A stretch of DNA of 64,000 bases from Rivularia sp. PCC 7116 (GCF_000316665.1 NC_019678.1:1612001-1676000), one strand, 5' to 3'. Positions 7,439 through 16,878 are shown, numbered from the stretch's first letter. Made by a program: numbers and translations. Notes: generated from the letters alone by a model not told the origin.

Positions 7439-8599
7439 CTAAAATCGTCCGTTTCTGACATCCTTCAAACTAACACCGTAAAACTCTTGAGCCTGCTTGA
7501 TAGCTTTCTTGGTATCTTTACTCATTTCTCCATTTAGAGGACCCTTATAGAAACCCCTTGACTGCAAGCGTCTTTGAATTTCCAATACATTAAACTCAGC
7601 TTTATCGGTATCATTGATGTTTCTATACAATTTGCCGCGAGTAGTCGGACCGGCAATACCGCTAGACGCTAAATAGTTAGCACCTTGGAATCGCTTTACC
7701 GCATCAGCAGTATAAGGACCGAAATAACCGTTGGGTTGTCCTTTCAAATATCCTGCCTTGATTAACTGTGCTTGCAAGATTCTTACAGGCTCTCCTCTAT
7801 CTCCTAAGCCAAGAAATTCTTTATTTCGTCTAGAGGCGGCTATTGTCATGCTCTTGGGAGCTTCTTCCCCAAAGCCAACTCCGCTTCTCGGTAGTTTGGT
7901 TAGCGTCTGCCCTCCTACGATACCGTCAACATCCAACCCATAAGCTCTTTGGAAGCGTTTTACGGCATCTTCAGTAATCGGCCCGAAAATACCTGTAGAA
8001 TTGCCGTAATAAAATCCTGCTACCCGCAATCTTTCTTGTAAGGCTTTAACAGCTTGACCTTCATCACCTTTAGCCAGCAAATTAGGATTGCGGCGCTTAG
8101 TGGTATTGGCAGCTACCTTAACAGAGGGCTTTTGTTGGTTGTTTTGGCTCGTTTTAGCGACTGGTTTTTTGGTTGCTGCTGCATTCGTATTAACCGTTAC
8201 AGCCGCACGCCAGCCTTCTAATTTTTGTAGGGTAGCAGGTCCGGCTACACCATCCACACCGATGCTAGCTGCTTTTTGAAAGCGTTTGACAGCATCTTCG
8301 GTTTTAATGTCATATACCTGAGTAACGGGGGCTTGATAAAAACCAGCCCTTTTCAAGTCTTGTTGTAAATTTTTGACAGACGGACCTCTATCTCCTTTTT
8401 GCAGTGCCAAAGCACTACTGGCAATGCTAAGGATGGAGATTGTTAAGACTAGAGGCAACATATACCTCCAAGCCTTGCTTGAAAAACGTTTTAAATCTGG
8501 AGTTTGTGCGGTTTTCAACCAGGAACTAAGGTAAACCAATTCACTGGCTGACGGGTCTTCATAGACGACCGCTAAGTGTAAATACGCAAGATTTTCCAT
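7439..8599 (-). CDS. Peptidoglycan-binding protein (Alr1690-like), four PG_binding_1 repeats
   Basis: A 386-residue protein with a cytosolic N-terminus of about 46 residues, one hydrophobic segment (47-66, MLPLVLTISILSIASSALAL), then four peptidoglycan-binding type 1 modules (about 68-125, 174-230, 262-322 and 335-380). Each module carries a form of KGDxGxxVxxLQxxLxxAGFY and DAVKRFQ; the last is diverged. It probably anchors to or senses the cell wall; no enzymatic domain is seen. It is convergent with furA, matching Anabaena alr1690, whose transcript runs on into furA as antisense RNA (alpha-furA). The stop is 142 bp from the furA stop. It ends 9 bp downstream of cobN's start-side neighbour order: cobN is transcribed ahead of... 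the cobN stop lies 9 bp upstream, so the two may be co-transcribed. Confidence 0.85.
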   Translation of the reverse strand: MENLAYLHLAVVYEDPSASELVYLSSWLKTAQTPDLKRFSSKAWRYMLPLVLTISILSIASSALALQKGDRGPSVKNLQQDLKRAGFYQAPVTQVYDIKTEDAVKRFQKAASIGVDGVAGPATLQKLEGWRAAVTVNTNAAATKKPVAKTSQNNQQKPSVKVAANTTKRRNPNLLAKGDEGQAVKALQERLRVAGFYYGNSTGIFGPITEDAVKRFQRAYGLDVDGIVGGQTLTKLPRSGVGFGEEAPKSMTIAASRRNKEFLGLGDRGEPVRILQAQLIKAGYLKGQPNGYFGPYTADAVKRFQGANYLASSGIAGPTTRGKLYRNINDTDKAEFNVLEIQRRLQSRGFYKGPLNGEMSKDTKKAIKQAQEFYGVSLKDVRNGRF

Positions 8600-8608
8600 A
8601 TTTTTTTA

Positions 8609-11600
8609 TTACACCACCGATTTTGATTCGATTGCTGCTTCTGCTTGGTGAACCAGGTTTCGCAAATTATCTAATGTTGATATATTTACATCCTGCCATA
8701 AACCGCGCTTGTATGCTTCTAATAATCTTTCAGCAATATCACGCAAAGCATGTGGATTGTTGTTCTCGATGAATTCACAGACGTTTGTATCGAAAAGATA
8801 AGATTTACAAATTCCCTGGTACATGTGGTCTTCTACGCATTTGGTAGTAGCATCATAAGCAAATAAATAATCTACCGTAGCTGCGATTTCAAATGCGCCT
8901 TTATAAGCGTGACGCATTACTCCTTCAATCCATTTGGGATTAATTACTCGCGAACGATACACCCTGGCTATTTCTTGTTGAAGCTTGCGGACTCGTGGGT
9001 TAGCAGGGATAGAATTGTCGCCAAAGTATGTTTGGGGGTTTTTCCCCGTCAAAGAACGCACTGCTGCTGTTAGACCACCCTGGAACTGATAATAATCGTC
9101 GGAATCTAGTAGATCGTGTTCGCGATTATCTTGATTGTGCAGTACTATTTGCATTTTGACTAGACGTTGCTCGAAAGCTTCTGGCGCAGCCTTGCATAAA
9201 CCTTTACCAGTGTAAGCATAGCAACTCCAATTCATATACGCACGAGCCAAATCTTCATCTGAATTCCAGTTTTGAGATTCTATCAATCCTTGTAAACCAG
9301 CCCCATAAGCTCCTCCCTTACTACCAAAAATACGGTATTGCGATCGCGTTTTTGCTGCTTCTAAATTTAATCCTTGTTTAGTCCAATATTCTGTTTCAGA
9401 TGTTACTTGTGATGCTAAGGGATTATACTCTTCAGATTCTTTGAGTCCGGCAACTGCTTTAACTGCTCTATCGAAGAGTTCGATTAAATTGGGGAAAGCG
9501 TCTCGGAAGAAACCAGATATTCTTAAAGTCACATCTACGCGAGGACGCTGTAAAACTGATGTCGGTAAAATTTCAAAATCTACAACTCTTCTACTAGCAC
9601 CATCCCATACTGGCTGTACCCCGATTAAAGCCAAGGCTTGAGCAATATCATCACCTCCAGTTCTCATTGTGGAGGTTCCCCAAACGGATAAGGCTAATGT
9701 TTTTGGATATTCTCCATGTTCTTGAGTGTAGGTTTCCACAAGGGTTTCTGCTGCTTTTCTACCTACGTCCCAAGCCGATTCTGTGGGAATAGCACGAATA
9801 TCAACGGAGTAAAAGTTATTACCTGTAGGTAGAACCTCCGGACGACCCCGTGTAGGTGCCCCACTAGGAGCGCTTCTAACATATCTACCGTCAAGTCCTC
9901 GTAACAAATTTTTAATTTCTAAATCGGTTTGCTGCAACGAAGGTAGAAGAACATCTTGAATCCATTCTATAACTAATTGAGTTTGGGATTCGGAGGCTTT
10001 TATTTGAGGAGGTAGAAGAGAAACCTCACCCCCTTCCCCTCTCCTTGACAAGGAGAGGGGTGTCCGAGAGGACGGGGTGAGGTTTTTTATGCTTTGCTCA
10101 ACAATACAAGCAGCATATTCTTCCACCAGTTCGATTGCATCACCGATATTGCGACAATGTACGATGCTTTGATTTTTAAAAGTTTCTGTGGGGTTATCTG
10201 TTAAAGGGTCAAAATCCCAGTTTAAATCTTGAACGATAGCGCGAGTTAATCCCGAATGATGCCGATTTGGATGACGCGCGATCGCGACAATTAAATCCCT
10301 CAATTGCCTTCCGTTAGGGCAGTTACCAAATATATGTAAACCATCGCGAATTTGTGCTTCTTTTAATTCGCATAGATAGCCATCTAAGTAATCTAAAATT
10401 TGATTTTGTTGTTGATTTATTGGTTGTTCGCTATTAATCTCCAAGTCTAAATGTAAATTTTCTTGAATAATTAATTCGTGAATCCGCTCGCCGATAATTG
10501 GTACGCGCTGGGGATCTAAATTGCTTGCTTCGTAATATTCATCTACTAAGTTTTCTAGCTTTTGCAGGGAACCGTAAAGCTCCGCACGGGTTAAGGGAGG
10601 AGTAAGATGGTCTACGATTACAGCTTGAGAGCGGCGTTTTGCTTGAGAACCTTCCCCTGGGTCGTTGACAATAAAAGGATAAAGATGTGGAAGAGTTCCA
10701 AAAGCAACTTCTGGATAACAATTTTCCGACAAAGCGATGCTTTTACCCGGTAGCCATTCTAGATTTCCATGTTTTCCTACATGAACTACAGCATCAGCAC
10801 CAAAGCATTTCCTTATCCAGTGATAAAAAGCTAAATAAGCGTGAGTAGGTTCCAAATCCGGGGCGTGATAGTTCAAGCTGGGGTCTATGTCGTAGCCACG
10901 GGAGGGCTGAATTCCGATAAAAACATTACCGAGTTGGATACCGGGAATTGGGAATGGGCAATTGGTAATGGGTAATTGCGTATTACTATTACTCCCCATT
11001 TCCCCATCTCCCCACCTTTGAGAAATACCTTGCTGCACTGCTTCTGGTAGGGAATTAAAATATTCTTGATATTGTTCTGGGGAAAGAGTTTGTCGAATTT
11101 GTCTTAAATCTCTGGCTTCTTCATCGTTTGTAATTCCTGCGGTAAGTATTTCTATTAACTCATTTCCGTTTTTAGGTAAATTTTCTACTTGATAACCGGC
11201 GTATGAGAAGGCTTTCAAAATTTCAATGCAGCTTTGGGGTGTATCTAGTCCAACTCCATTTGCCAAGCGTCCGTCGCGAGTGGGGTAATTTGCCAGAATT
11301 AAAGCGATACGGCGTTCTTTTGGAGATTTATAGCGCAGCTTTACCCAATTAGCAGCCAAATCCGCAACAAAATCAATTCGCGAAGCAACTGGTTGATAAA
11401 TTACAACATCAGTTTGTAAAGCCGAATTTTTCTTTTCTACGCTTTTGAAAGAAACAGCACGACTAATAATGCGTCCGTCAACTTCTGGTAGTGCCACATT
11501 CATGGCAATATCGCGCGGTGAAAGCCCCCTAGAAGAAGATTCCCACTGTTCGAGGGAACTACTGCTGAGGATGACTTGCAGCACCGGAACATCCAAATTT

Positions 11601-12511
11601 TCCCATAATTCAACAGACGGTCTTTCTGTTTCCAATCGCGCTAAAGAAAAGCTTGTGGTGTTGAGTATGAAGGAAACATTATCTCCGTCTTGATTTTGTA
11701 AAAATTCTGTTAATTCTTGTTGAACATCGATTTCACGTAACGAAGAAATATAAACCGGAACTGGATTTATATTTCGTTTGGCTAAAGCTTCGCACAAAGC
11801 ATCTATAACCAAAGTATTTCCCGCCAGATAATGAGCGCGGTAAAAAAGTATGGCTACTTGTGGGAAACCTGCATAGGAATGAGAGGGAAACCTAGAATTT
11901 TCTACCCCCTCTATCCTTTCCTTGCAATGCCCAATGTCCGATGCCCGATGCCCCTTACCTAAATAATCATATAAACCAAAGGAAGGTATTTCTTGAGGAG
12001 GTAGGGGATTAAATGATGTTGAAAAACACGTATCGGCAATGAATTTAAAGGCATTAACGAAATTAGAGACTCCACCTTGGCTAAAATAACGAGATATTTG
12101 ACTAACGCTAGCCAAAGGTAAAGTTGAATGAGATATTAAGTTTAGATCGAGAGCATCGTCACCTGGGATTACAATTAAGTTAGTACCATTACGTTGCACT
12201 ATTTCACTTACTACTTCTAAACCATAAGACCAGTAAGAAGTTCCTCCTAATAATCGTAAGATAATAACTTGTGCAAATTCTAAAACCTGTTCGGCATAAC
12301 TATCAATACTTATTTGATGCTGTAAATTTAATAAATTAGCAACTCTAATTGCATCGAAAGTCGGAGGTAATTTGCTAACTGCTGCTGCTACTGTCTGAAT
12401 ATCTGTATCGGCTGAAGTTAAAAATACAAACTTTGCGGTAGTTTGTTCTAGAAATATTAAGTCTTCTGACTCTAGATTAAATTCTGTTTTGGTGGCACTT
12501 ATTCGATGCAT
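8609..12511 (-). CDS. cobN: Cobaltochelatase subunit CobN
   Basis: The large subunit of the ATP-dependent chelatase that inserts cobalt into hydrogenobyrinic acid diamide in aerobic cobalamin synthesis. From ATG 12511 it has 1300 residues. HVGKHGNLEWLPGK (near residue 577) and GAPTRGRPEVLPTG (near 880) are CobN signatures; magnesium chelatase ChlH has HFGTHGSLEF instead. The partner subunits are not in the window; cyanobacteria are thought to use the ChlI/ChlD pair. Three stretches absent from the family core are encoded by dispersed repeats (see separate entries), all in frame. A TTG start 54 bases upstream is possible but would add residues without family support. Divergent from a histidine kinase with a 107-bp shared spacer. 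Confidence 0.92.
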   Translation of the reverse strand: MHRISATKTEFNLESEDLIFLEQTTAKFVFLTSADTDIQTVAAAVSKLPPTFDAIRVANLLNLQHQISIDSYAEQVLEFAQVIILRLLGGTSYWSYGLEVVSEIVQRNGTNLIVIPGDDALDLNLISHSTLPLASVSQISRYFSQGGVSNFVNAFKFIADTCFSTSFNPLPPQEIPSFGLYDYLGKGHRASDIGHCKERIEGVENSRFPSHSYAGFPQVAILFYRAHYLAGNTLVIDALCEALAKRNINPVPVYISSLREIDVQQELTEFLQNQDGDNVSFILNTTSFSLARLETERPSVELWENLDVPVLQVILSSSSLEQWESSSRGLSPRDIAMNVALPEVDGRIISRAVSFKSVEKKNSALQTDVVIYQPVASRIDFVADLAANWVKLRYKSPKERRIALILANYPTRDGRLANGVGLDTPQSCIEILKAFSYAGYQVENLPKNGNELIEILTAGITNDEEARDLRQIRQTLSPEQYQEYFNSLPEAVQQGISQRWGDGEMGSNSNTQLPITNCPFPIPGIQLGNVFIGIQPSRGYDIDPSLNYHAPDLEPTHAYLAFYHWIRKCFGADAVVHVGKHGNLEWLPGKSIALSENCYPEVAFGTLPHLYPFIVNDPGEGSQAKRRSQAVIVDHLTPPLTRAELYGSLQKLENLVDEYYEASNLDPQRVPIIGERIHELIIQENLHLDLEINSEQPINQQQNQILDYLDGYLCELKEAQIRDGLHIFGNCPNGRQLRDLIVAIARHPNRHHSGLTRAIVQDLNWDFDPLTDNPTETFKNQSIVHCRNIGDAIELVEEYAACIVEQSIKNLTPSSRTPLSLSRRGEGGEVSLLPPQIKASESQTQLVIEWIQDVLLPSLQQTDLEIKNLLRGLDGRYVRSAPSGAPTRGRPEVLPTGNNFYSVDIRAIPTESAWDVGRKAAETLVETYTQEHGEYPKTLALSVWGTSTMRTGGDDIAQALALIGVQPVWDGASRRVVDFEILPTSVLQRPRVDVTLRISGFFRDAFPNLIELFDRAVKAVAGLKESEEYNPLASQVTSETEYWTKQGLNLEAAKTRSQYRIFGSKGGAYGAGLQGLIESQNWNSDEDLARAYMNWSCYAYTGKGLCKAAPEAFEQRLVKMQIVLHNQDNREHDLLDSDDYYQFQGGLTAAVRSLTGKNPQTYFGDNSIPANPRVRKLQQEIARVYRSRVINPKWIEGVMRHAYKGAFEIAATVDYLFAYDATTKCVEDHMYQGICKSYLFDTNVCEFIENNNPHALRDIAERLLEAYKRGLWQDVNISTLDNLRNLVHQAEAAIESKSVV
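10021..10085. repeat. Palindromic repeat inserted in frame in cobN
   Basis: AAACCTCACCCC (10021-10032) is a perfect inverted copy of GGGGTGAGGTTT (10074-10085), with an inner CCCCTCTCCTTG/CAAGGAGAGGGG pair. It is the same kind of element as the partial copy near 32880. In cobN it is translated as a Ser/Arg/Gly-rich insert (TPSSRTPLSLSRRGEGG). Confidence 0.8.
10938..11022. repeat. Heptamer-derived insertion inside cobN
   Basis: The run GGGAATTGGGAATGGGCAAT and the following GGTAATGGGTAATTG are built from the same GGTAATT/GGGAAT units as the intergenic heptamer arrays; CCCCATTTCCCCATCTCCCC follows. It is translated as a linker (SNSNTQLPITNCPFPIPG) just before the conserved LGNVFIGIQPSRGYD. Confidence 0.65.
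11875..11962. repeat. GCCCAATG/GCCCGATG array inside cobN
   Basis: TGCCCAATGTCCGATGCCCGATGCCCC belongs to the short tandem repeats seen in spacers (for example near 21003 and 58370). It is translated as a linker (GHRASDIGHCKERIEG) ahead of the conserved VAILFYRAHYLAGN strand. The frame is kept. Confidence 0.6.
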
Positions 12512-12618
12512 AATCCTGTATTGCCGTCTTACACTGTTGATTAGAACATACCGATTGGAACACAATCAAAAAATCTTTGTGCAGCGCAAATACTCCTCTC
12601 ACTTCTACTTCTTTGAAA

Positions 12619-14514
12619 ATGCTTAGTTCTCCCACACTAAGCTTTTGTCAAACCTTAACTACCAGTGTATTTCAACAACTAGGGGAATTATTGCAGCAAA
12701 TGTTTTCTCCCTCGGAAAATGCAGCAATAATATTGACAGAAGCTGTTTTGACACGCATCCCGATTCCCGGAGATTGGCAGGTGCAACAGTTTACGGTAGT
12801 GGTTTCCTCTGGATTTAGCGGTTTATTAGTAGGTTTACCATATTCTTTATCCTCCGAGAAAAGTTACAGCGATTCTTCAGTGAACGCAAAGCTGACTTTT
12901 GAACCAAAAGAAATCATTCAGTTTCTTGAGAAATTAAGGGATTTGTTTGAAAAAGATTCTTATAGCTATGGTCAACTCGAACAATATTGCCAAATCCCTG
13001 CTATTAATGATGCTACACTGCAAAGCAAATTCACAGTGCTGTTGTTAAACAACTTAACGACACAATTAAATCAAGCTAATGCATCAAATTTTACAAATCA
13101 AATTTTTTCTTGCGAACAGGTTGAAAGCGCGCTAGAAAAACAGATTGCTCAAGAAAAACTGCTAAATCAGGTAATTACGCAAACCCGTAAAAGCTTAGAT
13201 TTATCGGTAATCATGGTAACTGCCATCGCTCAAGTCAGAGAGTTTCTTGAATTAGATAGATTAGTAGTCTACAGGTTTGACGAAATAAACCTTAATAGTC
13301 ATGCACATTTTTCCCACCATAATTCACAAAAACCTCCTCCTTATGCTGGTTGCGTAGTTCATGAAGTTTTAGCGAATGACACTATCTCTTCAGTATTGAA
13401 TTACTCAGAAGAAAGATGTTTGATGCCATCAACAAGCTGCTGGGAGAAATATCGCCAAGGTTTTACTTTGGCTGTAAGTGATATTGAAAAAGCCTACGCT
13501 CTTGAAGAGTGTTTGCTTAAATATTTAAAAAAAATTAGAGTTAAAGCAAAATTTGCCGCACCCATTGTCTTTGAGGAAAACCTTTGGGGGTTATTAATTG
13601 CTCACCAATGCGATACTACCCGCGAGTGGACGCAAAACGAACAAAATTTACTCACTTCAGTTGCCGAGCAATTAGCGATCGCTATTCATCAATCTGAGTT
13701 AATGCACTCTTTAGAGTTGGATAAATTGACTTTGGAACAAAGAGTGAATGATAGAACAGTTGAACTGCATGATGCTTTGGTAGCCGCAGAATCAGCGAAT
13801 CGTTTGAGAAACGAATTTCTCGCTACTATCAGTCATGAATTATTAACTCCATTGACCTATGTAATCGGCATGTCTTCTACTTTACTGCATTGGTCTTTTG
13901 GTGAATTAACCCAGCGTCAGCGAAATTATCTTCAGAGAATTCACGATAGCGGCGAACGTTTATTAGAAATGATTAACGATATCTTAGAGTTATCTCAGAT
14001 AGAAGCAGGTAAAGCTGTCTTAAATATTACTGAGTTTTCTTTAACTGATATTGCAAGAAATACTATAAATAATGGTTTACAACAAAAAGCAACGCGCGGA
14101 CAAGTAGATCTTCATCTTGACTTGCTTTTGGATTACGAAAAAGATAAATTTACCGCCGATTTGAGGCGAGTCAATCAAATTTTATTGAATTTATTAACCA
14201 ACGCAATTAAGTTTACCCCTGAAGGTGGTAATGTCACTTTACGAGTTTGGGTAGAAAATGAAAATGCCGTTTTCCAGGTAGAAGACACTGGAATTGGCAT
14301 TGCTGAAGAACAATTATCCTTGTTATTTGAAAAATTTCATCAGCTTGATAATCCTTATCGCAGACGCTACGAGGGAACGGGATTGGGCTTGGCTTTAACT
14401 AAGCAACTTGTACAACTACATCGAGGTAGAATTGATGTTCAATCCACAGTTGGTACGGGTTCAATTTTCACTGTATGGATACCACCGCAGTTATCAGTTA
14501 GCAGTAAACAGTGA
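12619..14514 (+). CDS. GAF-domain sensor histidine kinase
   Basis: A soluble histidine kinase of 631 residues from ATG 12619. The first 180 residues are not recognised. A GAF domain of the phytochrome-like class follows (about 185-375), with DRLVVYRF and WGLLIAHQC, then a short coiled linker and the kinase core: H box SHELLTPL with phospho-acceptor His406, N box LLNLLTNAIKF, G1 VEDTGIGIA and G2 GTGLGLAL. No bilin-binding Cys context typical of cyanobacteriochromes is obvious, so the ligand is unknown. No response regulator lies nearby. It is divergent from cobN with a 107-bp spacer. The last codons and the stop (CAG TTA TCA GTT AGC AGT AAA CAG TGA) read like a degenerate CAGTTA heptamer array. 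A TTG start at 12577 is less likely. Confidence 0.85.
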   Translation: MLSSPTLSFCQTLTTSVFQQLGELLQQMFSPSENAAIILTEAVLTRIPIPGDWQVQQFTVVVSSGFSGLLVGLPYSLSSEKSYSDSSVNAKLTFEPKEIIQFLEKLRDLFEKDSYSYGQLEQYCQIPAINDATLQSKFTVLLLNNLTTQLNQANASNFTNQIFSCEQVESALEKQIAQEKLLNQVITQTRKSLDLSVIMVTAIAQVREFLELDRLVVYRFDEINLNSHAHFSHHNSQKPPPYAGCVVHEVLANDTISSVLNYSEERCLMPSTSCWEKYRQGFTLAVSDIEKAYALEECLLKYLKKIRVKAKFAAPIVFEENLWGLLIAHQCDTTREWTQNEQNLLTSVAEQLAIAIHQSELMHSLELDKLTLEQRVNDRTVELHDALVAAESANRLRNEFLATISHELLTPLTYVIGMSSTLLHWSFGELTQRQRNYLQRIHDSGERLLEMINDILELSQIEAGKAVLNITEFSLTDIARNTINNGLQQKATRGQVDLHLDLLLDYEKDKFTADLRRVNQILLNLLTNAIKFTPEGGNVTLRVWVENENAVFQVEDTGIGIAEEQLSLLFEKFHQLDNPYRRRYEGTGLGLALTKQLVQLHRGRIDVQSTVGTGSIFTVWIPPQLSVSSKQ

Positions 14515-14548
14515 ACAGTTAACCGTTTTTTTTAATTAAACTAATTGT

Positions 14549-16009
14549 TCATTGTTGACTGACAATACATCCACTGCGTGGAGGGATATTTAAAGATATT
14601 TGCGAGTCTTGTTGGTGATTTAACTCGACTTTATCGCTGGCGTATAAAACCGCATTTAGTTTTGATTGCAAATTAGCTATATCTAGATTAACTTTCGCGT
14701 CAGTAGTACTAACGTTAACCGCCACAATTAATTCTTCTTTGTCTAAAACACGGGCAAATACATATACTTCTCCTTCCGCAAACAATACTTTGTAATCACC
14801 GGTACGCAAGCAGGGATAAGCGTGACGCAAAGCAATCAATTCGCGGTGAGTTTTGAGAATTTCTTTATCCCAATTAGCTTCTAAAGGAAAACCACGTCGC
14901 GAATCTGGATCGAGCTTACCCGGTAAACCAACTTCATCACCGTAATATATGCTGGGGGCACCAGGAAAAGTTAATAAAAGTAAAGTTGACAAGATAACGC
15001 TTTGTTTATCTCCATCCGCAATACTAATTAAACGTGCGGTATCGTGAGACGCAAGTAAGTTTAACTGAGTTAGTTGAATTTCCCAAGGATAAAGCTTTAA
15101 TACTTCTTGAATTTTTTCGGCGTATCCAGTCGCAGATAAAGCTGGATAGGGCTCATAGGAGCGGTCTTTTACCTGTTCAATATCAACGCGATCGCCAGCA
15201 GTAAAAGCAATGGTTGGTGCTGTAAATAAATAATTCATTACACCGTCAAATTGGCTACCATCTAGCCACTCGCGGGCATCAGTCCAAACTTCCCCAACTA
15301 TATAAGCTTCGCTATTTATAGCCTTAACTCTTTCCCGAAATTCTTGCCAAAAACCAGGAGTTCTGATTTCAAAAGGAACATCTAAGCGCCAGCCATCAAT
15401 ACCGAATTTTATCCAATATTCGGCAATTTCCATGATATATTCCCGCACATCGGGATTGTCGTGATTGAAAACCGGTAGAGCGCGGTTGCCATCCCATCCT
15501 TCGTAATTAGCAGGTAAATCGCCGGTATAAGCAGCGAGCGGCCAATCATGTATTTTAAACCAATCTAACCAAGGTGAATGGGGACCATTTTCTAAAATAT
15601 CGTTGAAAAAGAAAAAGCCGCGACTGCTGTGATTAAATACCCCATCTAAAACAACTTTAATATCTCGTTTGTGAGCAGCTTCTAGTAATTCTTTAAAAGC
15701 AGCATTTCCACCGAGTAAAGGGTCTACCTGATAATAATCATGAGTATGATAGCGATGGTTGCTAGCTGATTGAAAAATAGGGGTAAAGTAGACAGCATTA
15801 ATACCTAAATCCTGAAAATAGTCTAACTGCTCTACCACACCCCATAAATCCCCTCCTTTATAACCTTGAAGTGTAGGTTTTGTATCCCAATCTTCCCATT
15901 TTGGATTGTTTAACAAACGTTTGCGAGGCTGTTTACCAATAGCGAATCTATCGGGGAAAATTTGGTAGAAAACGGCGTGCTTTACCCAGTCTGGTGTTTG
16001 AACTTGCAT
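14549..16009 (-). CDS. GH13 alpha-amylase/neopullulanase-type glycosidase
   Basis: A 486-residue glycoside hydrolase of family 13, acting on alpha-1,4-glucans such as glycogen breakdown products. The (beta/alpha)8 barrel starts directly (WVKHAVFYQIFPDRFA); the N-terminal beta domain of typical cyclomaltodextrinases is missing. Catalytic residues are visible: nucleophile Asp210 in GWRLDVPFE, acid/base Glu240 in IVGEVW and Asp323 in SHDTAR. DGVFNHSS (122-129) is conserved region I. No signal peptide is seen, so it is likely cytosolic. A C-terminal beta domain ends the protein. It is convergent with the histidine kinase, 34 bp apart. It could be a maltogenic amylase, neopullulanase or cyclodextrinase; specificity cannot be told by eye. 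Confidence 0.88.
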   Translation of the reverse strand: MQVQTPDWVKHAVFYQIFPDRFAIGKQPRKRLLNNPKWEDWDTKPTLQGYKGGDLWGVVEQLDYFQDLGINAVYFTPIFQSASNHRYHTHDYYQVDPLLGGNAAFKELLEAAHKRDIKVVLDGVFNHSSRGFFFFNDILENGPHSPWLDWFKIHDWPLAAYTGDLPANYEGWDGNRALPVFNHDNPDVREYIMEIAEYWIKFGIDGWRLDVPFEIRTPGFWQEFRERVKAINSEAYIVGEVWTDAREWLDGSQFDGVMNYLFTAPTIAFTAGDRVDIEQVKDRSYEPYPALSATGYAEKIQEVLKLYPWEIQLTQLNLLASHDTARLISIADGDKQSVILSTLLLLTFPGAPSIYYGDEVGLPGKLDPDSRRGFPLEANWDKEILKTHRELIALRHAYPCLRTGDYKVLFAEGEVYVFARVLDKEELIVAVNVSTTDAKVNLDIANLQSKLNAVLYASDKVELNHQQDSQISLNIPPRSGCIVSQQ

Positions 16010-16439
16010 TTTTTACCCTGTATATCTTCAGATGTCATATTTACAGATAACGGGTTCAAAGCAACTCACACCGTAGAAAGAGAATTAGACTATCAAGCAA
16101 AACTATGTGCAGAAATTACAAATGACGCATGAATTTTCAGAAACAATTGAGCGACGCTATAAAATATTATTTCTAAAAATTTGATGTGTTGAATACTTTT
16201 TTATGGCGACAAACACAACTCAACAGATATATGAATAAATATAAAAAATATTTTATTCTCAATGTCCTATGTCCAATTCCTAATTCCACCTCAAGATAGA
16301 TTGATTTTTGTAAATTTTTAAAAATAAATCAACTAAATATGAAGCGATATTACGATTATTTCAAAAATATTTAGAAATCGTCTAAAACCCGAACATAGTT
16401 TTAACGTAGAAGCATATATTGATAATTGAGGTAAATAAA
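16010..16439. other. Spacer with no gene seen
   Basis: AT-rich. Contains the promoter regions of the divergent amylase and the small membrane protein at 16440. A short run ATGTCCTATGTCCAATTCC (near 16261) resembles degenerate tandem units. Nothing else is recognisable. Confidence 0.4.
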
Positions 16440-16745
16440 ATGATTAACTTACAAAAATATCGCTTTGTATGCACTCTTACCTTTGGAGATGTGTACGGTC
16501 AAATAATTGTTTGGTTAATAACAATTACCCTTAGTTTGGCATCAGCTTTAGCATTAATGGGAGCAAGAAGACCTGTTTATGCTTTAGCTACAGTCGGGCT
16601 TGTAGTGCTATTATCCTTACCTTTCTTACTATTTGCATTCGTCACCACATTAATAAACCATATTGAACTGTCTGTTGTTGAACCAGGAACAGAAATGGAG
16701 CCAATTCCAGGTAACGTTTCCCAGCAACAACCCGTGACAAGCTAG
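16440..16745 (+). CDS. Small two-helix membrane protein, unknown function
   Basis: A 101-residue protein from ATG 16440, preceded by GAGGTAAATAAA, a good ribosome site that favours this start over the one at 16419. Two hydrophobic helices are predicted by eye: about residues 17-41 (GQIIVWLITITLSLASALAL) and 48-72 (ALATVGLVVLLSLPFLLFAF), separated by a short GARRP turn; the polar tail ends with Gln and Pro. I do not recognise the family. It sits 133 bp upstream of sdhA on the same strand, but a strong palindrome lies between, so co-transcription is uncertain. The stop codon begins a TTAGTTG repeat run. Confidence 0.7.
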   Translation: MINLQKYRFVCTLTFGDVYGQIIVWLITITLSLASALALMGARRPVYALATVGLVVLLSLPFLLFAFVTTLINHIELSVVEPGTEMEPIPGNVSQQQPVTS

Positions 16746-16774
16746 TTAGTTGTTAATGGTTAATGGTTAGTTGT

Positions 16775-16805
16775 TGTAGAGACGTAGCACTGCTACGTCT
16801 CTACA
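16775..16805. repeat. Perfect 15-bp-arm palindrome (dispersed cyanobacterial repeat)
   Basis: TGTAGAGACGTAGCA (16775-16789) is followed by one C and its exact inverse complement TGCTACGTCTCTACA (16791-16805). I recognise this as a very common dispersed palindrome in Nostocales genomes. It could act as a terminator-like stem, but no T run follows. Confidence 0.8.
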
Positions 16806-16878
16806 GGTGCCCCCAATGTCCAGTCTCCCCAAATATAAGTAAATATATAAAAATACGTTTCTTGAAGTCGGGGGAGTC

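Noticed and set aside
9820-9890. Arg/Gly/Pro-rich segment in CobN (GAPTRGRPEVLPTG) considered as a fourth repeat insertion
   Set aside because: This is a conserved CobN family motif, so it was used as evidence for CobN instead.
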